Source: Saccoglossus kowalevskii (Eukaryota; Hemichordata; Enteropneusta; Harrimaniidae). Taken from it: 39,830 nt of DNA. This document shows positions 37,401 through 38,983 of the stretch, piece after piece (the stretch's first letter is position 1; each line of letters starts with the position of its first letter). A program made the translations under genes and the position numbers. The notes under the pieces are model-generated. The model was not told where the DNA came from and ran no database searches. It was given only the letters and a program-made list of their open reading frames with translations. The stretch spans positions 313,441 to 353,270 of the forward strand of contig NW_003108579.1 in NCBI RefSeq assembly GCF_000003605.2. The letters are read 5' to 3'.

Positions 37401-38983
37401 AGGCGATGCACTCCAAGGCCGCCAAGGCATGCCCCAGTGTCGTAATAACTTTATACGATGATACGCCAGATGTACCAGTATCTGGATTAATAAGAAAAGC
37501 AGAACGTGTTAACTTACTTTAGTGCCACAGTCAGCTTTTCACACATACAAAACGTGAACAATTTTGTTCATGTTTCTTTTTTTCCCAAATTGTGTGCAAG
37601 TTCTGTCAGCAATAGGAAATTGTGTAAATTTGGACCAACATTATCAACAAAATTTAAGTGAGATCTATAGAAATATGCAAAATTGTGGCTGGAATTAAAT
37701 CGATGCTCATTGGTTCATATATGCCTGATATGTACTTACATCAATAATTAACATATGATTCGTTTACTAAATGAAAGAAATACTTTCAAACGTAATGTGA
37801 GAATATGACCTTAAACAGTTAGGGTTAAATTGTTGATAGTCAGCTGAGGTCACGGTGGACCCAGTTGACAGAATGACGCCATGGGTTAGTATTATGTCCA
37901 AGCACACGAGTATAAAACCGCTGTATACAAATAAGTTACATCAGTCGGTAATCTAGTTATCACATGACCAAATTCGAGTGTCATAAAAAACAGGGAAACC
38001 GTAAATGATATGTTAATTTATGCTAACTATGCACACAAGTTTTTCTGATTATGAATAAAATTAGATTACCATCGCCGCCAATGCAGTCCTCGCCTTCAGG
38101 GCAAATACAACCTTGTAATTCATCGCATATCTAGAAAGTAAATGTTAAGACATAAAGCTAATATTAATATGCACACATATGTACTAATAACTATAAATAT
38201 TTATTGTAAAAATTACAGTTTATAACCTCTTTCAGTTGATGTGACGCCCTCAACGGTATTTAGAAAATATGCAGTATACTGACTGACATCGCCATCGTTT
38301 GTTATAAACATTCAATCAGTCATACACACACGGAGCATCATGGATATATTCCAGACAAAAATCTGACGATCAATAACGTGGGATAAATAAATGACAACTT
38401 TTCAGGATGAGGGTGATATTTGCGAATAAGTTAGCTAGGCTCAAATATACATGGGTTGATGTGTTGTCACATGAAATGGTTACAGCTCATTTTAACATAA
38501 TGTAATTTAAGCTTGATTTATAAATACTAGATGTTCACAAATGGTTAGTCGTGTTAATGTTGTTCCTTGCCACACTCGGAAATAATACAAGATTGAAGTT
38601 CGCCAGCCCATCGGAAAAAAACTGCGTGTCGATCCCCAAATAGAATCTAAGTAGCGTGGAGGCAAAGGGGTATAACTCGTATCTAGTTTACATACGTTTG
38701 TCTGACAGTGAACTAGTTGACTAGAACAACCTAAACGAACATTATAGTTTAATTTGGGAGTTCAGGTTGGTTGGCTGTATGAGTTTGTACAGGAACAGTA
38801 CACATCAAAATATCATGCATATATCTTGATAGACTGTTAGAACAAACTTTGTTCTTGATAGAACAAACTTACCATGTTGTAACCACATGATGAATTATCG
38901 TACGAAGGCATGACTTCTTCGTTGTTACAACCGTCAACCCTGGTAGCTTTGTCAACAACATTGCACCATAAATCACAGGAAAA
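1199..38983 (-). CDS. Giant modular CTLD/EGF/mucin gene, 43 exons, partial at both ends
   Basis: One minus-strand gene explains every strong coding signal. Exons were joined by AG/GT boundaries, consistent phase and protein homology. Order: cysteine-rich exons, CTLD1, then alpha-beta-gamma CTLD triads, most CTLDs being preceded by a small EGF-like exon. Each CTLD is split over two exons. The first carries C1 ('C..GGRLA') and the DC cysteine; the second carries a Trp, the next Cys and a terminal 'CEF'. About 2,350 residues are encoded here. Known of the families: CTLDs bind sugars, proteins or other ligands outside the cell; EGF-like domains act as spacers or protein contacts; Thr/Pro repeats are usually O-glycosylated and extended. 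Inferred: a secreted or surface multivalent adhesion, immune or matrix protein. No signal peptide, start codon, stop codon or membrane segment is in the window. Adjacent separate genes are not excluded, but phases connect throughout. Confidence 0.87.
1479..2226. other. Intron
   Basis: No coding signal. It holds two copies, in opposite orientation, of a short dispersed repeat with 'tagagggcg'/'tagatgggcg' next to an 'acgtca' half (about 1524-1562 and 1721-1763). Confidence 0.6.
2227..2289 (-). CDS. Thr-rich linker exon
   Basis: 63 bases, phase 1-1, acceptor TTCACAG, donor GTACGT. Encodes 'DVDPTATTTTVATTTSNTTA' plus Glu; 'DPTATTTT' matches the start of the mucin segment in CTLD11. Such linkers otherwise precede alpha-class CTLDs. 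Confidence 0.8.
2781..2913. mobile_element. TTAA-bounded MITE-like element, GC-rich type
   Basis: 133 bases starting TTAAAGCGCGGTGGTCG and ending CGGCCACCGCCCTTTAA. The ends are inverted repeats of about 20 bases with few mismatches, and TTAA lies at each end as expected for a TTAA target-site duplication. Non-coding. Related sequence occurs at 39751-39830 and a fragment at about 17976-18030. Confidence 0.75.
2950..3051 (-). CDS. EGF12-like exon (alpha class)
   Basis: 102 bases, phase 1-1, acceptor TTTCCAG, donor GTTAGT. 'DCSVPDWCKNGNI', then 'SCYCQCSYGWRGTLC'. Class and length predict an alpha CTLD next, but the next CTLD is gamma-like. Confidence 0.9.
3190..3263 (-). CDS. CTLD13 second-half exon
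   Basis: 74 bases, phase 2-1. Acceptor TTATTCAG is chosen over the inner CTGCAG because only it keeps the frame. Encodes 'FAFQANKCTWSGTRISLC' then EFG. The conserved Trp five residues before the cysteine is Phe. Donor GTAAGT. Confidence 0.86.
3264..4848. other. Intron within CTLD13
   Basis: No coding signal. Contains the TTAA element at 3983-4407 and a CpG-rich patch near 4545-4735 with a 'cgcgagatctcgcaa' palindrome-like motif at 4586-4600 that recurs at 8712-8726. Confidence 0.6.
3983..4407. mobile_element. TTAA-bounded MITE-like element with hairpin end
   Basis: 425 bases bounded by TTAAAGGCCCA and TGGGCCTTTAA, perfect 11-base inverted termini with TTAA at each end. Just inside the left end, about 3990-4022, 'ccaattcacttgccc' is followed by a near-perfect reverse complement, giving a strong hairpin. 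No coding potential, so it is non-autonomous. Confidence 0.75.
4849..5125 (-). CDS. CTLD13 first-half exon (gamma class)
   Basis: 277 bases, phase 1-2, acceptor TTTGCAG, donor GTAAGT. 'MYWVNPQPVNGFEARTEC', 'RGGRLAKV', 'DPRVYIGIQKI', 'WVNDDG', 'ETNDCVAL'. No EPN/QPD motif. Confidence 0.93.
5126..6090. other. Intron
   Basis: Plain AT-rich intron; only chance open frames on either strand, none with homology to the array or flanked by usable splice sites in phase. Confidence 0.6.
6091..6195 (-). CDS. EGF11-like exon (gamma class)
   Basis: 105 bases, phase 1-1, acceptor TACTCAG, donor GTAAAC. 'DCVGDTSWCKNGVV', then 'SCECRCHDGWSGDFC'. Confidence 0.9.
6196..6717. other. Intron
   Basis: No coding signal. 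About 6473-6515 carries another divergent copy of the 'acgtcattatgacgtc' plus 'gagcgc' dispersed repeat seen at 1721. Confidence 0.55.
6718..6788 (-). CDS. CTLD12 second-half exon
   Basis: 71 bases, phase 2-1, acceptor CTTGCAG, donor GTATGT. Encodes 'GAWTWRGTSCTSKRKYVC' then EFG. Confidence 0.92.
6789..7983. other. Intron within CTLD12
   Basis: No coding signal apart from the short tandem repeat at 7371-7456. Confidence 0.6.
7371..7456. repeat. 29-bp tandem repeat, three copies
   Basis: Three almost identical 29-base units (7371-7399, 7400-7428, 7429-7456) beginning 'gatttgccacacaaagtgg'. Each holds a small CCAC...GTGG inverted repeat. One substitution separates unit 2 from unit 1. Confidence 0.95.
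7984..8269 (-). CDS. CTLD12 first-half exon (beta class)
   Basis: 286 bases, phase 1-2, acceptor TTTTCAG, donor GTAAGT. 'EPDPAPALKYF', 'CALFGGRLAQTQSQEMFD', 'WYSGLHMENG', 'AWKSAQPHDEQCAFM'. QPH replaces QPD. Confidence 0.93.
8270..9523. other. Intron
   Basis: No coding signal. Holds the MITE at 8880-9044 and, just upstream, a 25-base motif (8831-8855) that recurs with one mismatch at 24787-24811. Confidence 0.6.
8880..9044 (+). mobile_element. 165-bp TTAA-bounded MITE, copy 1
   Basis: Starts TTAAAGCGGGAG and ends CTCCCGCTTTAA: perfect 12-base inverted termini that include TTAA at both ends. An inverted copy of identical length lies at 35322-35486 with high identity through the interior, including 'gggtagacgcttgtttgtaa'. 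Non-coding. Confidence 0.9.
9524..9634 (-). CDS. EGF10-like exon (beta class)
   Basis: 111 bases, phase 1-1, acceptor TTCATAG, donor GTAAGT. 'ECIETTNWCTNGQV', then 'TCSCVCDIGWKGTFC', close to EGF1 ('CDIGWKGPFC'). Confidence 0.9.
9930..10003 (-). CDS. CTLD11 second-half exon
   Basis: 74 bases, phase 2-1, acceptor AATGCAG, donor GTGAGT. Encodes 'GYLWERENCTASWEIYHLC' then EFG. Confidence 0.92.
10004..10333. other. Intron within CTLD11
   Basis: 330 bases, AT-rich, nothing recognised. Confidence 0.6.
10334..11141 (-). CDS. CTLD11 first-half exon with long mucin-like repeat (alpha class)
   Basis: 808 bases, phase 1-2, acceptor TTTGCAG, donor GTATG. The first ~170 residues are a Thr/Pro/Ala repeat with a core like 'TTTSTTAPPTTE', then the CTLD half: 'YGGRLATV', 'KVFFRLQRIND', 'YDSGE', 'NWKYSEEFDWLDCAVF'. 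It starts with 'PDPTATTTT', like the separate linker exon at 2227-2289. The extended segment is expected to be O-glycosylated and to act as a stalk. The usual WVPQP is WLSE here. Confidence 0.93.
10640..11100 (-). repeat. 60-bp-type minisatellite coding the mucin repeat
   Basis: Direct DNA repeats of roughly 60 bases, with core 'gtagaagttgtagtagggg' on the plus strand, repeated about six times inside exon 10334-11141. Units between about 10800 and 11040 are nearly identical at DNA level, which points to recent unit expansion in frame. Confidence 0.9.
11507..11608 (-). CDS. EGF9-like exon (alpha class)
   Basis: 102 bases, phase 1-1, acceptor TTAAAG, donor GTAGGT (non-consensus fourth base but needed by frame). 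'DCLVDTQWCANGEI', then 'FCTCQCSYGWMGTFC'. Confidence 0.88.
11609..12612. other. Intron
   Basis: No array exon. A CpG-rich patch lies at about 12245-12400; an AAT/A-run microsatellite at 12577-12598. Confidence 0.6.
12613..12686 (-). CDS. CTLD10 second-half exon
   Basis: 74 bases, phase 2-1, acceptor TATTAG, donor GTAAGA. Encodes 'DMAWNEQVCTWAAGRLSLC' then EFG. WNE at the WND position is the closest match to WND in the array. Confidence 0.92.
12922..13198 (-). CDS. CTLD10 first-half exon (gamma class)
   Basis: 277 bases, phase 1-2, acceptor ATTCCAG, donor GTGAGT. 'ANKNIAYWVNPVSVNAITA', 'KGGRLAKI', 'DPRLYFDLQLN', 'WYNNDGPQ', 'TKTCVML'. The EPN region is entirely changed. Confidence 0.93.
13199..13793. 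other. Intron
   Basis: AT-rich, no coding or repeat signal recognised. Confidence 0.55.
13794..13901 (-). CDS. EGF8-like exon (gamma class)
   Basis: 108 bases, phase 1-1, acceptor CTTTAG, donor GTGAGA. 'ECDDGDSWCFQGDV', then 'GCVCECHSGWVGEFC'. Confidence 0.9.
13902..15202. other. Intron
   Basis: AT-rich, only chance open frames; nothing recognised. Confidence 0.55.
15203..15273 (-). CDS. CTLD9 second-half exon
   Basis: 71 bases, phase 2-1, acceptor ATTCTAG, donor GTGAGT. Encodes 'MWEWYGAGCTSLKYYVC' then QFG, where other copies have EFG. Confidence 0.9.
15274..15874. other. Intron within CTLD9
   Basis: No coding signal. Contains a C-run near 15680, an A-run near 15711 and a possible tRNA-derived repeat at about 15712-15835. 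Confidence 0.55.
15712..15835 (-). mobile_element. Possible tRNA-derived SINE fragment
   Basis: Read on the minus strand: an A-box-like 'TTGGCGCGTCAGTG', then a B-box-like 'GGGGTTCAACTC' about 35 bases on, then a T-run that could end pol III transcription. Only one copy is seen, so this stays tentative. Confidence 0.35.
15875..16160 (-). CDS. CTLD9 first-half exon (beta class)
   Basis: 286 bases, phase 1-2, acceptor CTTGTAG, donor GTAAGT. 'EPESPPALGY', 'CGASGGTLARIQSPEMFQN', 'VWFGLALSG', 'AWRGSHPNLRDCAYL'. HPN is a near-miss to EPN. Confidence 0.93.
16366..16476 (-). CDS. EGF7-like exon (beta class)
   Basis: 111 bases, phase 1-1, acceptor TTTTTAG, donor GTAAGT. 'DCLTDTSWCVNGQV', then 'SCYCQCSANWKGPFC'. 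Confidence 0.9.
16611..16684 (-). CDS. CTLD8 second-half exon
   Basis: 74 bases, phase 2-1, acceptor TTATCAG, donor GTAAGA. Encodes 'LEYIWQSENCTLFTGRSHVC' then EFG. Confidence 0.92.
17006..17336 (-). CDS. CTLD8 first-half exon with fused Thr linker (alpha class)
   Basis: 331 bases, phase 1-2, acceptor CTGACAG, donor GTTGGT. The exon begins with a linker 'IDPLASTTTTAKPVILDP' before 'SFWIPQPTWPRDRAQSLC', 'HGGRLAVV', 'KVFFGLRFVNG', 'YDSGEE', 'NWMSGHP', 'YDCAVF'. In CTLD5 the linker is a separate exon, so intron loss or gain has occurred between copies. Confidence 0.93.
17337..17813. other. Intron
   Basis: 477 bases with a C-run at about 17431-17441; no coding signal recognised. Confidence 0.55.
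17814..17915 (-). CDS. EGF6-like exon (alpha class)
   Basis: 102 bases, phase 1-1, acceptor TATACAG, donor GTGAGT. 'DCTSGTWCSHGSI', then 'GCECVCSYGWIGQLC'. Confidence 0.9.
17976..18030. mobile_element. Fragment of the GC-rich TTAA element
   Basis: Shares 'gcgtgttcgaattt' followed by 'gtaaataaacaa' and a 'acacg' tract with the interior of the element at 2781-2913. The inverted ends are not evident, so it is a truncated or diverged copy. Confidence 0.55.
18083..18156 (-). CDS. CTLD7 second-half exon
   Basis: 74 bases, phase 2-1. Of two possible acceptors, ATTGTAG is chosen because it gives the required frame; the inner TTTGCAG would break it. Encodes 'MDLQYIWQPSSCAW' and 'RYGLCEFG'. Donor GTATGT. 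Confidence 0.85.
18633..19045. repeat. 21-bp minisatellite, about 20 units
   Basis: Units built on 'ataatgcactagcaacataat' repeated from about 18633 to 19045, in the intron between the two CTLD7 exons. A few units are 23 bases. A block of about five units, containing the 'gtactag', 'gcagtag', 'gcactaac' and 'gcactggcgc' variants, is itself repeated, showing higher-order structure. The apparent protein frame through it is a by-product of the unit length. Confidence 0.95.
19086..19362 (-). CDS. CTLD7 first-half exon (gamma class)
   Basis: 277 bases, phase 1-2, acceptor CTTCCAG, donor GTAAG. 'ASTSVEYWVTPNNVNALEA', 'RGGSLAII', 'KIIFDLTLVN', 'NWVWPPTGTEDCATM'. No EPN or QPD motif. Its donor lies just beside the 21-bp minisatellite of the next intron. 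Confidence 0.92.
19363..19921. other. Intron
   Basis: 559 bases, AT-rich, nothing recognised. Confidence 0.55.
19922..20029 (-). CDS. EGF5-like exon (gamma class)
   Basis: 108 bases, phase 1-1, acceptor ACTCTAG, donor GTGAAT (weaker). 'DCFVDSNWCVHGDI', then 'GCICQCHAGWTGHFC'. Confidence 0.9.
20030..20839. other. Intron
   Basis: No coding signal. On the minus strand about 20065-20140 contains a B-box-like 'GGTTTGATTCC' in a T-arm-like setting ('CGCAGG...CCTACG'), a possible tRNA-derived remnant. Confidence 0.45.
20840..20919 (-). CDS. CTLD6 second-half exon
   Basis: 80 bases, phase 2-1, acceptor TTTTAG, donor GTAAGT. Encodes 'WGWKGTSCDSKTKKYVCEFG'. It is close to the CTLD12 copy ('TWRGTSCTSKRKYVC'). 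Confidence 0.92.
21124..21424 (-). CDS. CTLD6 first-half exon (beta class)
   Basis: 301 bases, phase 1-2, acceptor ATATTAG, donor GTATAT. It starts with a longer lead, 'PDIQPGDPQPVHYY', then 'CTLFGGKLAQVHSPELF', 'LGVGLRKVG', 'AWFGGQPADTDDCAFI'. It is 15 bases longer than other beta copies because of this lead. Confidence 0.92.
21425..22295. other. Intron
   Basis: 871 bases, AT-rich, nothing recognised. Confidence 0.55.
22296..22406 (-). CDS. EGF4-like exon (beta class)
   Basis: 111 bases, phase 1-1, acceptor ATTTAAG, donor GTAAGT. 'DCTVDATWCKNGVI', then 'TCSCECDPDWAGPFC'. The GPFC ending is shared with EGF1 and EGF7. Confidence 0.9.
22407..23669. other. Intron
   Basis: 1.26 kb, very AT-rich. 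A 73-codon plus-strand open frame at 22653-22874 has no recognisable domain. No repeat found. Confidence 0.5.
23670..23740 (-). CDS. CTLD5 second-half exon
   Basis: 71 bases, phase 2-1, acceptor CTTTCAG, donor GTAAGT. Encodes 'NYQWMAVDCTSGGSNHLC' and EFG. The 'AVDC' pattern resembles the 'SVDC' of CTLD2, another alpha-class copy. Confidence 0.92.
23741..25011. other. Intron within CTLD5
   Basis: No coding signal. Holds the second copy of the 25-base dispersed motif (24787-24811) shared with 8831-8855. Confidence 0.55.
25012..25297 (-). CDS. CTLD5 first-half exon (alpha class)
   Basis: 286 bases, phase 1-2, acceptor GTTCCAG, donor GTAAGC. 'LKFWVPQPNFSWYDSDLNC', 'YGGRLATI', 'IIFGLHNV', 'WQYDNG', 'NWKDEPESTDLCAFL'. 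EPE replaces EPN. Confidence 0.93.
25298..25850. other. Intron
   Basis: 553 bases with a short repeated 'tatatagaagtttt' at 25465-25500; nothing else recognised. Confidence 0.5.
25851..25889 (-). CDS. Thr-rich linker micro-exon
   Basis: 39 bases, phase 1-1, acceptor TTTGCAG after a T-run, donor GTAAGT. Encodes 'ESTTTTMPTTTTA', a probable O-glycosylated hinge between EGF3 and CTLD5. The phase fit, good splice sites and presence of Thr linkers at the same point in later alpha modules support it. Confidence 0.75.
26009..26110 (-). CDS. EGF3-like exon (alpha class)
   Basis: 102 bases, phase 1-1, acceptor CATCAG, donor GTGAGT. 'DCTRSEWCRHGDI', then 'TCFCNCHAYWQGTFC'. All four alpha-class EGF exons are 102 bases. 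It is followed by a separate Thr-linker exon and CTLD5. Confidence 0.9.
26111..26971. other. Intron
   Basis: No coding signal. Dispersed repeat copy at 26779-26811 with 'cgtcgatagagggcgc'. Confidence 0.55.
26972..27048 (-). CDS. CTLD4 second-half exon
   Basis: 77 bases, phase 2-1, acceptor ATAACAG, donor GTAAGT. Encodes 'VYKWVFTVCTWSGGRLSLC' followed by EFG. The 'CTW..GRLSLCEFG' ending is the gamma-class signature shared with CTLD10 and CTLD13. Confidence 0.92.
27049..28371. other. Intron within CTLD4
   Basis: 1.3 kb, AT-rich; only chance open frames. Confidence 0.5.
28372..28648 (-). CDS. CTLD4 first-half exon (gamma class), with QPD
   Basis: 277 bases, phase 1-2, acceptor TTGAAG, donor GTGAG. 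Signature 'LWVNPESVNFESANDQC', 'LGGRLAPI', 'DPRIYFDI', 'NWPTAQPDGYDCGIL'. QPD is the galactose-type motif of CTLDs and occurs only in this copy, but the WND position in its partner exon is WVF, so calcium-dependent sugar binding is uncertain. Confidence 0.93.
28649..29373. other. Intron
   Basis: Dispersed repeat copy at about 29251-29283 ('acgtcgtagc', then 'cgtcgatagagggcgc'). No coding signal. Confidence 0.55.
29374..29478 (-). CDS. EGF2-like exon (gamma class)
   Basis: 105 bases, phase 1-1, acceptor TTTTTCAG, donor GTTAGT. Six cysteines: 'ECVEGALWCVNG', then 'GCECKCDYSWSGQFC'. It has the same C-x-C-x-C core as the other copies and precedes CTLD4. Confidence 0.9.
29479..31375. other. Longest intron, mostly degenerate array
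   Basis: 1.9 kb between EGF2 and CTLD3; most of it is the degenerate repeat array annotated separately. Confidence 0.6.
29580..31290. repeat. Degenerate pyrimidine-rich repeat array
   Basis: About 1.7 kb of loosely repeated phrases such as 'ccaaatcaactttc', 'gcagacgacttt' and 'ttccgtctt', spaced a few tens of bases apart. Units are too diverged to set an exact period by eye. Plus-strand open frames here merely read the repeat. Confidence 0.75.
31376..31449 (-). CDS. CTLD3 second-half exon
   Basis: 74 bases, phase 2-1, acceptor TTGGCAG, donor GTAAGT. Encodes 'NEWMMYGREC' and terminal 'KYMCEFG'. The Trp that normally lies five residues before the cysteine is Met, while an earlier Trp remains. 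Confidence 0.9.
31450..32546. other. Intron within CTLD3
   Basis: 1.1 kb, AT-rich, nothing recognised. Confidence 0.5.
32547..32832 (-). CDS. CTLD3 first-half exon (beta class)
   Basis: 286 bases, phase 1-2, acceptor CACACAG, donor GTAATT. Starts 'EPETPVHSWY'-like after a C+AA split codon (Gln), then 'CSSLGAKLSPVLSPEMFQ', 'VIVGLYKVG', 'SWYGEQPLDYECAD'. The GG before the conserved Leu is GA here. QPL takes the place of EPN/QPD. Confidence 0.92.
32833..33687. other. Intron
   Basis: 855 bases, with T-rich runs near 33138 and a near-palindrome 'aaggtagat...atctaccttt' at about 33590-33615. No coding signal. Confidence 0.5.
33688..33798 (-). CDS. EGF1-like exon (beta class)
   Basis: 111 bases, phase 1-1. 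Acceptor follows a T-run (TTTGCAG), donor GTGAGT. Six cysteines with 'SWCHNGAI', then 'TCACICDIGWKGPFC'. The C-x-C-x-C spacing in the middle is not the canonical EGF spacing. It introduces CTLD3; all beta-class EGF exons are 111 bases long. Confidence 0.9.
33981..34051. repeat. CTCA / CCCACA microsatellite
   Basis: Run of (CTCA)n grading into (CCCACA)n and (CA)n, ending about 30 bases from the CTLD2 second-half donor. Confidence 0.95.
34088..34161 (-). CDS. CTLD2 second-half exon
   Basis: 74 bases, phase 2-1, acceptor TTTACAG, donor GTGAGT. Encodes 'GYKWESVDC' and terminal 'RHVCEFG'. The WND position is WES. It closes CTLD2 and joins EGF1 in phase. Confidence 0.92.
34162..34728. other. Intron within CTLD2
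   Basis: 567 bases, AT-rich, nothing recognised. Confidence 0.5.
34729..35020 (-). CDS. CTLD2 first-half exon (alpha class)
   Basis: 292 bases, phase 1-2, acceptor ATTTCAG, donor GTAAGCG. Signature 'YWVPQPTYNREAANNMC', 'YGGRLAKV', 'KKVYFSL', 'WQFPDGQE', 'NWLAEP', 'NCAVM'. It follows CTLD1 directly: no EGF exon lies in the intervening intron 35021-35497. The EPN position reads EPT, so classical mannose binding is doubtful. Confidence 0.92.
35322..35486 (-). mobile_element. 165-bp TTAA-bounded MITE, copy 2 (inverted)
   Basis: Reverse-complement copy of the element at 8880-9044, same length, with TTAA at both ends (35322-35325 and 35483-35486). Termini are slightly diverged: 'TTAAAGCGAGAG' and 'CTCCCCCTTTTTAA'. 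It ends ten bases from the splice donor of the CTLD1 second-half exon. Confidence 0.9.
35498..35565 (-). CDS. CTLD1 second-half exon
   Basis: 68 bases, phase 2-1, acceptor TTTTACAG and donor TGTAAG. Encodes 'YKWLDYGCAEF' then 'AVCQI'. The Trp-x-Asp (WLD) sits at the WND position five residues before the cysteine, keeping the Asp that could ligate calcium. The terminal 'CQI' replaces the usual CEF. A TTAA-bounded MITE ends ten bases from the donor site. Confidence 0.8.
35566..37186. other. Intron within CTLD1
   Basis: 1.6 kb; includes the foldback element at 35754-36166. The rest is AT-rich without recognised coding sequence. Confidence 0.6.
35742..36178. mobile_element. Foldback / long-inverted-repeat element with 12-bp flanking repeat
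   Basis: Left arm (from 35754) 'aaatgaccacgc...accacgcccaaatt...caattaacagttaa' is repeated in reverse complement on the right (to about 36150). Inner segments around 35898-35940 and 35980-36020 add further inverted 'taactcgaa'/'ttcgagtta' pairs. The 12-mer 'tctactgttcca' occurs at 35742-35753 and again at 36167-36178, a likely target-site duplication. No coding potential. Confidence 0.8.
37187..37481 (-). CDS. CTLD1 first-half exon, with EPN motif
   Basis: Acceptor TTAATCCAG, donor GTGAGT, phase 1-2, 295 bases. Contains 'CIAYGGTLAEI' (C1 and GG.LA), 'FYFAL' in the WIGL position, and 'YWVSGEPNDVAHECAVL'. EPN is the classical mannose-type calcium/sugar motif and is unique to this CTLD in the window. 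It does not group clearly with the alpha, beta or gamma classes, so it is probably the founder-like or specialised N-terminal lectin domain. Confidence 0.88.
37482..38069. other. Intron
   Basis: 588 bases between CTLD1 and exon N2; nothing recognised. Confidence 0.5.
38070..38130 (-). CDS. Exon N2: cysteine-rich, ADAMTS-CR-like second half
   Basis: Sixty-one bases, phase 0-1, acceptor TTTCTAG and donor GTAATC. It continues exon N1 with cysteines at ICDE, GCIC and EDCIGG. The pattern CG-x4-C-x5-C-x-C across the N1/N2 junction is like the 'DGT.CG..xxC..G.C' tail of ADAMTS-type cysteine-rich domains. It ends in phase 1, exactly what the following CTLD1 exon needs, which ties the cysteine-rich part to the lectin array. 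Confidence 0.65.
38131..38872. other. Intron
   Basis: 742 bases between the two cysteine-rich exons; a direct repeat 'gaacaaacttt...ttgatagaacaaactt' lies beside the donor near 38838-38870. No coding signal. Confidence 0.5.
38873..38983 (-). CDS. Exon N1: cysteine-rich, ADAMTS-CR-like first half
   Basis: Thirty-seven codons, phase 0-0, with acceptor TTGCAG and donor GTAAG. Four cysteines in the pattern CDLWC, DGC, then NSSCG near the end. The order 'LWC ... C ... D-x-x-x-CG' followed in the next exon by C and GC resembles the cysteine-rich domain found after the catalytic domain of ADAMTS and related M12B metalloproteases. The family call is inference from cysteine spacing; the exon itself is well supported by splice sites and by joining in phase to exon N2. 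Confidence 0.65.

Noticed and set aside
38570-38700. tRNA-like 'GGGGATCGACAC' on the minus strand
   Set aside because: No matching A-box at a suitable distance and no second copy; not listed as a SINE.
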